DNA from: Ustilago trichophora
Lineage: Eukaryota > Basidiomycota > Ustilaginomycetes > Ustilaginales > Ustilaginaceae
NCBI GenBank assembly: GCA_900323505.1
Contig: OOIN01000003.1
Coordinates: 1,240,001-1,304,000 of the forward strand
DNA: 64,000 bases
Direction of reading: 5' to 3'
In this document: in pieces, positions 1-10,374 of the stretch
How the letters are laid out: each line of letters opens with the position of its first letter
How positions within the stretch are numbered: the stretch's first letter is position 1
Made by a program: the position numbers and the translations under genes
Notes under the pieces: model-generated
Seen by the model: only the letters and a program-made list of their open reading frames with translations
Told to the model about the DNA's origin: nothing
The model's database searches: none

Positions 1-226
1 CCTGTAAGTGTAATCGCGCCGTGGAAGCGGACTGGAACGGAGTCAGTCGATCCATCAGGCGCCGATGTAGGTGGGAACTCAGCTTGGCCTTGTTCGAACA
101 GTACACTAGCGATCCTCCTTGGCCAGCTTTGTACGCCCACTTCGAGCTACGGAACAGCATAAATCTTTGTCCAGATCACCGCTTGCGCCATTCTAAACAC
201 TGCATTGTCCTGTCCTGGATGCATAA

Positions 227-514
227 CCCTTGATCCCCAAAGAGCTGACCAAACCTCCTTCGCCCCTCTTCTACCACGTCCTCCTTCAACAATGGTTTTG
301 GAACGACAGCTCGGCCCAGAAAGGCTTCCTCTCCTCGCCTTCGGGCAGGCCAGCTCCTAAGCAGACCAACTTCTTGGTCCGATTCATCAACAACCAGATC
401 CTCGCTCCCGAACACCGCGCTGGTAACCTTTCGATTCTTTGGGGATTGAGCGTTTTCACTGCTGGTATCGTTGCCGCACGCAAGTTTGGCGACCTCATCA
501 CTCCCGTCTTCTGA
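227..514 (+). CDS. 3' exon of a small single-pass membrane protein (partial model)
   Basis: An open frame ends at TGA 512-514 and encodes a C-terminal segment (NFLVRFINNQILAPEHRAGN followed by a hydrophobic stretch and KFGDLITPVF). There is no ATG: the frame is closed upstream by TAA at 224-226, so this must be a last exon. A clean splice donor (GTAAGTG) lies at 4-10, and acceptor-like AG dinucleotides lie near 240 and 307, so the upstream exon probably ends at base 3 or earlier, outside the window. One predicted transmembrane helix near the C-terminus and the short length recall small tail-anchored mitochondrial outer-membrane subunits (Tom6-like), but that is only a guess. The exact exon start is unresolved. 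Confidence 0.55.
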   Translation, partial: PLIPKELTKPPSPLFYHVLLQQWFWNDSSAQKGFLSSPSGRPAPKQTNFLVRFINNQILAPEHRAGNLSILWGLSVFTAGIVAARKFGDLITPVF

Positions 515-1270
515 TTCAATCGACACCCTACACCGACCGAACGGAAGCCTCAGAGAGCTTGGCACTTAGAGTAGGGAACTAGTACCACCTTCCTGAAGCT
601 CAAGCTCGCTTGAGACTTATCAACCCTGCTCCGAATCAGTTCGGTTCGACCCCCTTGTACAACACCACCTTACGAAACGAAAACAAACACTACTCTTCCA
701 AAATTCAAATTCCCCACACACTTGATCTGCACCCAAATGACGAAACGCCTCCGACACTGCGTGAAAACGACAGAGTTCCACCGAGACTTGCAACAGTCAA
801 CAATCTCTAGCCTTGTGACGGGCTGAATTGGCTCAAAAGCGTCTTTGTTCACATGTCGGACCTGTTTCTTGTGGAATCTTGTGCTGTCTTCAGACAAGAT
901 TTCTTCAAACACACCCTGAGTCGTCATTCGAATCAGGGCAAAACCGGGGCTCGAAGGCGTTGGAGTGAGACCAATCAGCTCCGTTCTAGGGTCAGACTTG
1001 GAGGTTTGCAGCCCAATTTTCTGGCTCCTAGACATCCTCAGCACATGCGCAACACAGGGCACATCTGGGAGGCAATGAAGGGGAGATTGATTGGTTGATT
1101 GCTTCTTTTCATGCTTAAATCGATAATGGTGCGATGCAAAATGGAGGACCGGGATCTCAAGATCTGTTTTGGGGGAAGGTAGTCTGACGAGTAGCTTCCG
1201 TGGGGAGCTATGCTTTACTTTTTTAATGGAGGTTGCCCTGTGGAGCAGAAGAAGAGGGTTCGGTTTGGAT
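515..1270. other. Convergent 3' intergenic region, no gene seen
   Basis: This stretch separates the stop of the small membrane protein from the stop of the minus-strand gene at 1271. The open frames in it lack codon patterns, domain matches or splice logic, so I read it as two 3' UTRs and spacer. Confidence 0.6.
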
Positions 1271-2694
1271 TCACTTGCGTCCCCCGTTCTTGCCCTTCTT
1301 CTTACCACCCGACTTCTTTCCGCCGCTGCCGCCGGGAAGTTGATCGTCTTTCTTGAGCACGTCATAGAGCGACTGCCTGGCAGACTCGGCGGCGGGCTTC
1401 TCGGTCACCTGCTGAGTGACTACGTCAATCTCTTTGGCTTGAGGTTGCGAGCCGTCCTCCGTGGGGCCGACAACGACTTTGGCATGGCGAGGCTCTTCAG
1501 TAGTAGGGCTGGACTCGGCCTTGCGCTTGTGGTCTTCGGCCAAATCGTCCTTGACAGTGGGCTCATCCTTCTGGGCGGTGGTCTGTTTGTGCGAGTCGGT
1601 GTCGACATGAGGAGAGCCAGAAACTTTCTTGCGGGGCGACTGAGAGCCATCGCCTTCGGACTTGTCCGATTTGGAGCGTGCGGCGGGTTTGTCTTCGGAC
1701 TTCTGTTGGTCCTTCTTGGTCGAAGTGCTCTGCACTGCGTCGGGCTTTTGCTGCTTGACAGGAGCGGTGTGGGGAGGGTCGGCGAAGACGGAAGGATACG
1801 GGATCTGGAGCTGTTGAGGTAGGGCGAGGTTGACGAGCACCGTGGCTGTGCGAGCGAGCTCTTCGACGGCCCTCAGCGGTCCATGCGAGACACGCGAGAT
1901 GACGTGGACACCATGCTGGCCGACGTGTTCGGCTGCGTGAACACCGGCATCGAAGCCCTTGACAAGGCTAGGAGGCAGGCGGGGCTCTACCTTCTGGCGG
2001 TAGACCTTGGTTGCATCCCTTGCATATCTGTGCTCAACAGACTCGACCTTGGAGTGGAGCCAAAAGGCGACATTGGAGGCCCAAAGGAAAACTACCGTGA
2101 GCAGAGGTACCAGAAGCGAGCTGTAGAACGATCGAACCAAAGGCACGGCTTGAATGAGCTGTTCAAGGGGCCACTCATCCTTCCACTGCGTGCAGAAGAG
2201 CGTGTCTTTGGCTCCTTCCTCGGCATTGAAGCTCAGTACGACTTTTGTGGGCACTGCGAATTGGAAGAGCGGGAAGAAGGCCGGTCGGACATGACGAGTG
2301 GCTTTGACAATGGCAGTGGTGCCAGCCGAATCCCAGCGAATGTCTTGGTCCGTGATCTGGGCAGGAGAGCCAAAGTCGAGGACGTTGAGGAGATAGGCTG
2401 CGTGCTTGACCTGGCTAGCACCGGAAATCTTCAAGCCGCGACCTTGGTAGGTGCAGCTTGAGGCAAAGTGGGCATTGATGGTCGAGTTGAACTGTACAGG
2501 GTCTCTGGAGAGCAAGTCGCGGACCACGTCTGTGCATGAGAAGGTAGCATTGATCGAGTCAAAGTCGAACAAAAAGCGTCAGTGGATCGAAGTGCTTGTT
2601 TACTCTCTCTCCTTTTCGCCTGCAGTGAATCGATGTTGCTGCGGCAGCATCTCTACTTACGCTTGATCTCTTGGTCGGCGTTGGACGCATTCAT
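1271..2694 (-). CDS. NTF2/SnoaL-like membrane-associated protein, two exons
   Basis: Proposed CDS is complement(join(1271..2529,2661..2694)), about 430 residues. The long exon cannot start itself: an in-frame TGA lies just upstream and no ATG follows before conserved-looking sequence. A short first exon (ATG at 2694, MNASNADQEIK) ends in a perfect GTAAGT donor, and the acceptor TGCACAG before 2529 restores phase exactly (1+2). The N-terminal ~150 residues have the alternating pattern of an NTF2/SnoaL fold (VVRDLLSRD, later WKDEWPLEQ), followed by a hydrophobic segment (LLVPLLTVVFLWASNVAFWL), then a low-complexity Ser/Lys-rich tail ending in KKGKNGGRK. The function is unknown; the fold assignment is tentative. 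Confidence 0.72.
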
Positions 2695-2838
2695 GATGGC
2701 GCTGTGCGATAGTAGCTAGAAGACTCAGTGAATCTTGAGCGGGTGGAGATGATGGTAGGGAGCCAACATGTGGCTACGCCAAAAAGAAGTTGAGGAAGGG
2801 CACTGCCTTTTCAGCAGACCAACACTGGGATAGAGTTG

Positions 2839-2875
<37 letters not shown>

Positions 2876-3630
2876 GAAGAAGAGGGTTGAGGTTCGCCAA
2901 GCATTAGCCGCCACTCTGCACGCGCCAGTTCAGTCAGGGCAAGGGGTGAGCGGGAGAAGGCTGATTGTGAGCATCTTTTGTCTGTCACCCTATTTAGGCT
3001 GGACGGCAAGAAGAGGAGGAGAGAGGGCCGAGGATGTAGGCACAGCCGAAGCAAGGGCACAAGACAAGGGCAAAGCGACACTTCGGGAACTTGTCCAAAA
3101 AGTGTGATGCGACTGTGCATTTCACACGCCTCTTGTTCCGATTGCCAGTTAAGCTTTTGACAGGGCTTGACCCTCTTTTCAGAGATCACACGTCCCATTT
3201 GTACAGTGGTGCCTTTTTGGCTTCAGAGCAACGCGAAATCGGTTAGAGATCTCACATTGTATGACTTGTGCTTCAAGGCTGTGAACAAAACGGCGTTGTG
3301 AGATGGCACACGGTTGGAATCCCGAACCACTCGCATCACTAAGCAGCGCAACCAGTGTCAACGATGACGCTTTGGCTTGCGCAATTCGACCTATTTTGGA
3401 CCCTGTCATGATTTGAGTAGAAGAGCCTTTTTTTTTTCTCCCATGTCTTGCTTGTCTCAGCCGCGACAAGACTGCGTAGCCGTTGCAGCGAGAATATTGC
3501 AGAAAAAAAAAGAGGGGATTGGAATTCAAGCCACTGACAAGGGGGGCGCTTAGGCGTGCTGCCACGACTTGCGATGTCTTTGAGGTGCACAAAGAAGATG
3601 TGATCTGATGGAATTGCATTTGGTAGCAGA
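2695..3630. other. Intergenic region with AGCC microsatellite
   Basis: This is the upstream region of the NTF2-like gene and the 3' flank of the Vps3-like gene (both on the minus strand). It holds the tetranucleotide array at 2839-2874 and homopolymer runs near 3427 and 3505. No credible gene was found. Confidence 0.6.
2839..2874. repeat. (GCCA)9 tetranucleotide microsatellite
   Basis: Nine perfect consecutive GCCA units are seen directly. They lie about 145 bp upstream of the minus-strand start codon at 2694, in the presumed promoter or 5' UTR, so length polymorphism could affect expression. Confidence 0.95.
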
Positions 3631-6600
3631 CTAGGCAAGGTCGTCGACATCGTCCACTTGAGCATGAACAATGTTGAACTGGGGTATTTCGTAACCTGCT
3701 TGTGCGCTGTCGATCCTTGCTTCCTTTGCCAAAACAGCATCGTTCGGCATCATTGGCTGCTGCCGCTGCTTCTTCTCGACCAGGTTGGCCACGCCCCCAC
3801 CCTCTTTCCAGTCCCCGTAGCGCGGCTCTTCCTCGTCGCCGTCTCCGCCTTGATCACCGGGGCTACCCTCCATCTCGGTGTCTTGAAGAATACCGCCCAT
3901 CGCACGCTGTCTTGCCCAGAGATCCTCTGCCACATCCAAATTCCGACACTTGGCGATGCTACGCAGCATCTGCATCTCGCGCTTACGATGAAGCTGTCGA
4001 CGAAGGCTCTGTGTCAAGAAGGTCTCGAGCGTTTGCAGCGGCCAGTCTTTGGGCACCAACTCGAGCACCTCTCGATTGTCCAGATGCAGCGCTTGCGTAT
4101 TGAGCAGATGCGCCGTTGCGATGCGGAATTTCTCCTGCGCGCCATTGGCCATGTAGACCGAGAGCAATTGCTTGAGTAGCTCCTCTTTGCGTTGTACACC
4201 CGAAAGCTCCCGTTGAGCTGTGGCCTTGGCTTGCGCCTTGACGCGCTGTGCATACGTGCGGCTCAACATCGCTGCATACGGCCGCAGTGCCTCGTGGTCT
4301 TCAGCAATCGAGATGGCAAGCATAGGCGAGAGAACCTCTCCATCTTGCGAGCAGTACGCTTCCGCACTGTTGGCATCCCGCAGATGGATCGCAAGTAGCG
4401 ACAGAGCTTCTCCGTCACGCCCAAGCTTGCCAAGGATGATGGCTTTCTCGTACATCAGAGTCTCGAGGGGCGTGATGGTCTCCAGCAGCGATTCGTGTTC
4501 GAGCACCGTAGAGCCCTGCAGCAGCATCGCCAATTTGAGTCGGTCCACATCTTTAGGCGATCCACTGCTTGCCAGCGCAAGGTGCGCAAAGAACGACTCG
4601 GCATAAGATCCAACAGCGTACTCGTGCGCTACGGCCTCCATCTTTTGGCGATAGTCGTCCTCCTTGAGATGCTGGCCCACGCGATGCAACAACGCTGCAG
4701 CTAACTCGCGATGCATCTGCTCATCTTGCACCTTGGCGGTCGATAGCGCCACCACCTCAAGATACTTTGTTGCTGCATCTGCATCAATGTCGCGCAACTC
4801 GTCAATGGTCGCCCTTTGTGCTTGAATGGCTTCGAGCTCTTGTGCCTTGGTCCGCGATGTCGAATTTTTGGACGTATCAGATGCGGATGTCGCGGTCTGC
4901 TTGGTGAGAATGTCAATGCCAGCTTCAGGGTCTCTCTTCACCAGCCATCTTCCGTAGCTGGAGAGCAGATTCGAATCGCTCTGCTTACTGAGCAAAGCCG
5001 CCACCTTCGACAAGGCTGCAGGAACATCTATCGTCTCTCTGAGGGCATCGGTCATCTCGCCATCGATCAAGGCGGTCCAGATCTTCAATGCCCCTTCGAT
5101 CTTGCCAGCGTGTTCGTAATGCTCTGCGAGTAGGCTGAGATACTGCTTTTCCTGGAGGACCCTTTCTACTAATGACGACTCGCATGCATGCTTTGAAGCC
5201 AAAAAGGAGCTAAGCTCTTCTTCGACCGAAGCTTTGCCTGGTTCGGCCACGCCGCGTTGCTGAGCGATCAGTTGAAGGTAGGCCGAATCAACGCAGCCGC
5301 TGACGTTGGCCAGCATCTGCTCGTCCATGAAAGAGCCAGCCCAGAGCGAGAAGCTGGATTCGTCTACACTGGCTGCAGCGGCACTGCTCATACGCCAGTC
5401 TTCCAACAGAACGCGCAGCAGGACATCAGACCGTCGCAATAGATCCTTTCTGAGTAGACCGAGTGTCGTATCTGTCTCGAGGTTCAAGGGCGGCGAGTAG
5501 TTGAGTGTCAGATTTGCGGCAACGAGTTCGTCTATGCTCTGCAGCTGATCTTGACTCTTGTGCTTCAATTTCTCGAGATTGGAAAGCACGGATGCTGGCA
5601 TGATAGCTTCTTGATCCTTGTGAGATTTATGCCCGAGAGACGGGTAGAGGGCGAGCAAGAGTCGCGGGTCGAGATTGGCGTTGCGCAAGACTTCTAGGGC
5701 TGTTGAGAAGTCTGTTCGATACAGCAGCTCGATGCCGAGCAGTGCGTGTGCCACCGATGACTCGAGAGAGGCGCGCACAGAATCATGTCCCTCTGTCTGT
5801 GAAGATCGGCTCGCTCGGTATGAGTCCAGGTTCTCCCGCAAGCTACGCAGTCGGCCCCGATGCAATTGTTGATGCGTCCAGCTCAGGAGCGAGTCCTGTT
5901 GAACGGCTGAGGTTGAATTCCTCCCGCAGAGGAGAATCTGGGGTGGCGATGAGGATGATACGGATGCGTGCTCGGATGCACGCCGCAACACTGGCGCATC
6001 GGGATTGTCCAATTGGTTGAGCGACACTTTGACAAGGTCCAAATCGTTGCTGGCAGAAGCTGCCCCCTCGGCCTTTTCCCCAGCCTTACGATTGAGCGTA
6101 TGAGTTGGTTCTTGAACCGATTGGAGGAATCGCGGATCCAGACCTGGGGGCAGCTGAAGCGTCTGAACTTTATCGACAGAGTCGTGGCCGAGGCTGTGGA
6201 TCTCGATGGTGTCATTTCTGAGTAGAGAGACGAGATAGTTGCCGTCATAGGTTACGGAGCGAGGATGGGATGGCCATTCGAGCAGCTTTGGTGCCGGCTC
6301 GCCCGACGGCTTGACAAAGACACCAAGAGTGACGGCACCGCTGTGCGAGGTGACGAGAAACTCGCATCTGACCGGTGCCGAGGAGGCGGATGCAGAACGA
6401 TCGACGATAGGTGAAACGCTCCCTTCTCTGGTATTGTTGGAGGCCTGTACTGGTACAGTGACGATGCTGGGACGCACTTGGGCTGAGGGCGACTCGCCGG
6501 TTTGGCTGATGGGTAGGTGGAGCTGAGTGATATTTCCGGAGGACAGATTGACAAGACTGTATTCAGAGGCATTGGCGATACAGAGGACATCAGCAAAGCG

Positions 6601-7224
6601 GCGAGCGAAGATGGCACCTCCAGGGAGAGGGATGTCCTTGACGGTGGCCCACAAGAGACCAGATCTCGGATCTGCACCGATCTTGCCCAAGATGATGTTC
6701 TTGCGGCGCACGAGGCAGATACTGATCATGCCGGCAGCATCGACGCCAGATCCATGCTCTGATTCTTGGTCATCGAGAACGATGGTGCTAACAGCTCTAG
6801 TGGAGGGCAAACTTCGTATTGGCGACCAGTCGGGAAGCGAGAAGAAGCTGACGACACCTTCGCAGAGGAGAGCAGCAGCATTGAATGGCCGAAGAAGGAC
6901 GATTTTTTCGACGGGCTTGGCATTGTTGGATATTGTGCGACTATGTCTGAGGCCATAGCTGGGAGACTGGGCTGTTGAGGTACTCGATCTTGGAAAGCTG
7001 ATGCGAAAAGAGTGGATGAGTCCGTGGGATGTGCCAATGTAGAGGTAGGAGCCGTCGGACTCTGAGCAGCGAATGGATGTTTGTGCGTTTCTTTGGATGG
7101 CAGCAGGTGATTCCGGATTCGAAGAGTCTGCATTGTCGTCTAGCGGCAAAGTGGGAAACAGAAGTGGTGCCAGAGCGTAGGGAGGCACGGGCCCTTGCAA
7201 GGGTGGCCCTTGAGGCGGTGCCAT
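3631..7224 (-). CDS. VPS3: Vps3/TGFBRAP1-like CORVET tethering subunit (Vps39 family)
   Basis: A single exon of 1197 residues; the first ATG is at 7224 (MAPPQGPPLQGP). The N-terminal part is a CNH (citron-homology) domain with the typical opening 'SIRCSESDGSYLYIGTSHG' around residues 50-75 and extends to roughly residue 330. It is followed by helical, clathrin-repeat-like sequence containing the Vps39-domain-1 pattern (ALLGIELLYRTDFSTALEVL) and a C-terminal 'FLTQSLRRQLHRKREMQML' segment. No C-terminal Cys-rich zinc ribbon, as found in Vps39 proper, is present, which favours the Vps3/TGFBRAP1 branch, that is the early-endosomal CORVET complex acting with Rab5-type GTPases. A HOPS Vps39 identity is the alternative. 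It is divergent from VPS4. Confidence 0.8.
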   Translation of the reverse strand: MAPPQGPPLQGPVPPYALAPLLFPTLPLDDNADSSNPESPAAIQRNAQTSIRCSESDGSYLYIGTSHGLIHSFRISFPRSSTSTAQSPSYGLRHSRTISNNAKPVEKIVLLRPFNAAALLCEGVVSFFSLPDWSPIRSLPSTRAVSTIVLDDQESEHGSGVDAAGMISICLVRRKNIILGKIGADPRSGLLWATVKDIPLPGGAIFARRFADVLCIANASEYSLVNLSSGNITQLHLPISQTGESPSAQVRPSIVTVPVQASNNTREGSVSPIVDRSASASSAPVRCEFLVTSHSGAVTLGVFVKPSGEPAPKLLEWPSHPRSVTYDGNYLVSLLRNDTIEIHSLGHDSVDKVQTLQLPPGLDPRFLQSVQEPTHTLNRKAGEKAEGAASASNDLDLVKVSLNQLDNPDAPVLRRASEHASVSSSSPPQILLCGRNSTSAVQQDSLLSWTHQQLHRGRLRSLRENLDSYRASRSSQTEGHDSVRASLESSVAHALLGIELLYRTDFSTALEVLRNANLDPRLLLALYPSLGHKSHKDQEAIMPASVLSNLEKLKHKSQDQLQSIDELVAANLTLNYSPPLNLETDTTLGLLRKDLLRRSDVLLRVLLEDWRMSSAAAASVDESSFSLWAGSFMDEQMLANVSGCVDSAYLQLIAQQRGVAEPGKASVEEELSSFLASKHACESSLVERVLQEKQYLSLLAEHYEHAGKIEGALKIWTALIDGEMTDALRETIDVPAALSKVAALLSKQSDSNLLSSYGRWLVKRDPEAGIDILTKQTATSASDTSKNSTSRTKAQELEAIQAQRATIDELRDIDADAATKYLEVVALSTAKVQDEQMHRELAAALLHRVGQHLKEDDYRQKMEAVAHEYAVGSYAESFFAHLALASSGSPKDVDRLKLAMLLQGSTVLEHESLLETITPLETLMYEKAIILGKLGRDGEALSLLAIHLRDANSAEAYCSQDGEVLSPMLAISIAEDHEALRPYAAMLSRTYAQRVKAQAKATAQRELSGVQRKEELLKQLLSVYMANGAQEKFRIATAHLLNTQALHLDNREVLELVPKDWPLQTLETFLTQSLRRQLHRKREMQMLRSIAKCRNLDVAEDLWARQRAMGGILQDTEMEGSPGDQGGDGDEEEPRYGDWKEGGGVANLVEKKQRQQPMMPNDAVLAKEARIDSAQAGYEIPQFNIVHAQVDDVDDLA

Positions 7225-7983
7225 GCTGGGCAAGTGGCTTTGCCGCCGTCAAGCTACTGTCGACTGTGAGTGATCGTCAGGATTGATGCCGAAAATGCCC
7301 CAACATCGGAGAGCTCATGAATGCTGGCGGTAGTGTGGTAAAAGGTGCAAGATGTTTGATGAGAGCTTCGCTTCAGATGGATGAGGGAGCTTGTCTCGGA
7401 TCTCGGAAGGATGGTCAGCGATTGAAGGACAGGAGGAGGTCAAAGCGTGGCCCGATCCAAATGCACAACACTGCTACAGTACTGGACGGTACGACTGAGC
7501 TGCGATTTGGAATTTCAGATCGAGCTGACCGACGTAGCTGCAAGAGCACAAGAGGACGCGCTCCTTTCTCAATTCTCATCCCCCCCGCTTTTGCCCTTTT
7601 GAATTTAACTCCACTCTTTGACTGTACACTGCAGCGATAATAGGCGAACCAGAACCCTTGCCAAGGCTCAGGGCTCTCTCTCTCATCCAACTCTCTCTTT
7701 CCATCTCTTCAACACCTCTCTATCCCCGTCCTATCTCCATCGTTCGCTCGTGTAGCCGATACTCAGCCATCTTGTCACATACCTCGACCTGTTCTTGGCA
7801 GCGCAGCGCAACGACCAAATCAGCCACAGTAAACCTTGCTCACTCTCAGTGGGCCGAAATCGTAGTCCGACAAAGGCAGACAGTGCCAGGCAGATCCTAC
7901 TTCGCTTCTCACGGCAGCATTTGGATCACGACATCCCTTCAACTATCGTTTGTCTTTTTCAACACCATCACTACCATCCAACC
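7225..7983. promoter_or_regulatory. Divergent promoter region shared by the Vps3-like gene and VPS4
   Basis: These 759 bp lie between two divergent start codons of endosomal-trafficking genes. The VPS4-proximal half is pyrimidine-rich (CT runs from about 7676 to 7740), typical of fungal core promoters. A TACAGTAC motif lies at 7476-7483. No coding frame is supported. Confidence 0.55.
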
Positions 7984-9723
7984 ATGGCTAACTCGGATTT
8001 CTTGAATGTAAGCTCAGTTGACGATCCTCAGGATCGGTAAATATTCTTCGGTGGGCAATGCACTCATCTCTCTTTCCCTTCTTCCATTCATCCTTACAGA
8101 AAGCGATTGAGATCGTGCAGAAGGCGATCGACGAGGATGTCAAGCAAAACTACCAAGAAGCGTACAAGCTCTACCAGAACAGCTTGGACTACTTTATGAT
8201 GGCGATGAAGTGTAAGTTCTCTTGCTTCACAAGGCTACGCGCTCGAGCTTCAGCTCGTACTGATCCAATCCGTCCTTTCCGCTTCCATGAATGGCCCTCA
8301 TCCTGCTGCTCCCATAGACGAAAAGAATGACAAGCTCAAAGACCTCATCCGCAAAAAGTTTACAGAGTACCTCGACCGAGCCGAAAAGCTCAAGGAGCAC
8401 CTTGCCAAGAGCTCAGAAGACCGCAACAGAGCTGCAGTAGGCGCAAATGGTGCTGAGAAGGGCGTTGGTGGCAGCACCGGCGGCAAAAAGGATGGCGAAG
8501 ATGACGATGTCGACCCAGAAACCAAAAAGCTGCGAGCAGGTTTGTCCAGCGCAGTTCTTTCAGAAACCCCCAATGTACGATGGGACGATGTTGCCGGTCT
8601 ACACACAGCAAAGGAAGCGCTCAAAGAAGCCGTCATCCTGCCCATCAAGTTCCCACAGATGTTCACTGGCAAGCGAACCCCTTGGCGCGGCATCCTTATG
8701 TACGGTCCGCCCGGTACTGGTAAATCGTTCCTCGCCAAAGCCGTTGCAACTGAAGCCAAATCCACCTTCTTCAGTGTCTCAAGTTCGGATCTCGTCAGCA
8801 AGTGGATGGGAGAGTCGGAACGATTGGTCAAGCAGCTCTTCCAAATGGCACGCGAGGCCAAGCCATCCATCATTTTCATTGACGAGGTCGACTCGCTCTG
8901 CGGTACAAGAGGAGAAGGAGAGTCGGAAGCATCGAGGCGAATCAAGACCGAGTTCCTCGTGCAGATGAACGGCGTCGGCAACGACGAGACGGGTGTGCTT
9001 GTGCTTGGCGCCACCAATATTCCTTGGGCCCTGGACCTGGCCATCAAGCGTCGATTCGAGAAGCGTATCTACATTCCACTCCCCGACCTCGAGGCGAGAA
9101 AGCGCATGTTTGAGCTCAACGTAGGCGAAACCCCATGCGCTTTGGACAGCAAGGATTACCGCAAGCTGGCATCCTTGACCGATGGCTACTCTGGTTCCGA
9201 TATCAGCGTCCTGGTGCGAGATGCGCTCATGCAACCAGTACGAAAAGTGACGGGAGCCACCCACTTCAAGAAGGTCATGGCTCCCGCAAAGCGTAAGAAG
9301 CAGCAAGAAAAGGCCAAGAACGGCGATATCGACACTGGCGCACATGGCGATGCCGCTCAGCAGGATGGTGATGATGCCGCAGCCGACGACGAGGTCGAAG
9401 AGATGAAGGAGTTCCTCACACCATGCTCGCCTGGAGACCCTGATGCCATGGAGATGACCTGGGACGACATTGAAGGCGAGCAACTCTTGGAACCCAAGCT
9501 GGTGATGAACGACTTTTTGCGCGCCATCCAGGCTGTTCGTCCAACCGTCACAAAGGCCGATAGTAAGTTGCAATGCAAAAAGATCCTTGATCTTGATCGG
9601 CTGGTTAGTCTCAACATGCCAAGTACTGACTTTTCTCGACTTCTACTTTGCTTCTTTGCTTGGTCTCAATGTCGTGCAGTCGAGAAGCACATCGAGTTCA
9701 CTAACGAGGCCGGCCTCGAGTAA
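7984..9723 (+). CDS. VPS4: Vps4 AAA ATPase, four exons
   Basis: CDS join(7984..8007,8100..8211,8318..9562,9680..9723), 474 residues; all three introns start GTAAG and end in AG, and phases match. It disassembles ESCRT-III polymers on endosomes and at other ESCRT sites using ATP. Exons 1-3 give the N-terminal MIT domain (MANSDFLN then [11 protein letters not shown] and [15 protein letters not shown], residues ~1-75). A linker is followed by the AAA domain with Walker A GPPGTGKS (~175), Walker [11 protein letters not shown] (~230), the SRH region ending in [14 protein letters not shown], a beta domain, and the C-terminal helix spelled by the small last exon ([14 protein letters not shown]). Length is slightly above the usual ~435 because of an Asp/Ala-rich insert near residue 350. 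Confidence 0.97.
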
Positions 9724-10374
9724 GCGTTTCTGGCTCCCAGAGTGTGCGGCGCAGTGCCTTTCGCCCATGCGTGCTGTGCATATTCTTTTCGCCGTGAGTT
9801 TCGGCCCTCAGTCTTGTTTCTGTACTTCTGTCACTTGTCACCACCGGCAATAGAGTCAGGTGTGTTTGAGTCTTTGTACAAGCTAACTATGGCAGCATGT
9901 CATGTTGCAATGAGTTGAGCTCGTATGTCTGAATCGCGATGGCAAGGAAATGAGATCGGGAACCACAAAAAGAAAAGTGACACAAGAAAAAGGCTCGTCG
10001 GCGAAATTCCAAGACAGAAGCGTGTCGCTAGACTCAAAAATCCGAAAAGGCAACACAGCAGGGACAGCATGTGACACGACCAACAGCAGATCTTCTCATC
10101 TACCAATTGTTCCCTCGCAACGTCTCCCACCAACACTTACGCTATCGGACTCTGGTCACGACACTCCGGCATCGCTCGCTCCTCACTCAATTTCACAAAG
10201 CTGCCGGACTGCTCGATCATCGTACTTGATCCTCACTCGCAGGAAAGCTTGAAGGGCGTTGTTCGAGCCAATCAGACGCTGGAGATTCGAGCATCCAGAC
10301 CTCATCGACACTGCTCCATTCCATCCAAGCATAACCGGCGTGCAACAGCTGGTCAAACTTGAGCTCTGTCCACG
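9724..10374. other. Intergenic spacer VPS4 - MTR10
   Basis: It holds the 3' UTR of VPS4 and the promoter of the importin gene. No gene or RNA feature was seen. Confidence 0.6.

Noticed and set aside
640..655. GGTTCGACCCC, a tRNA B-box match
   Set aside because: No A-box or acceptor stem upstream; chance match.
1169..1822. Open plus-strand frame of 217 codons
   Set aside because: It lies antisense to the 3' part of the NTF2-like gene and has no independent coding signal.
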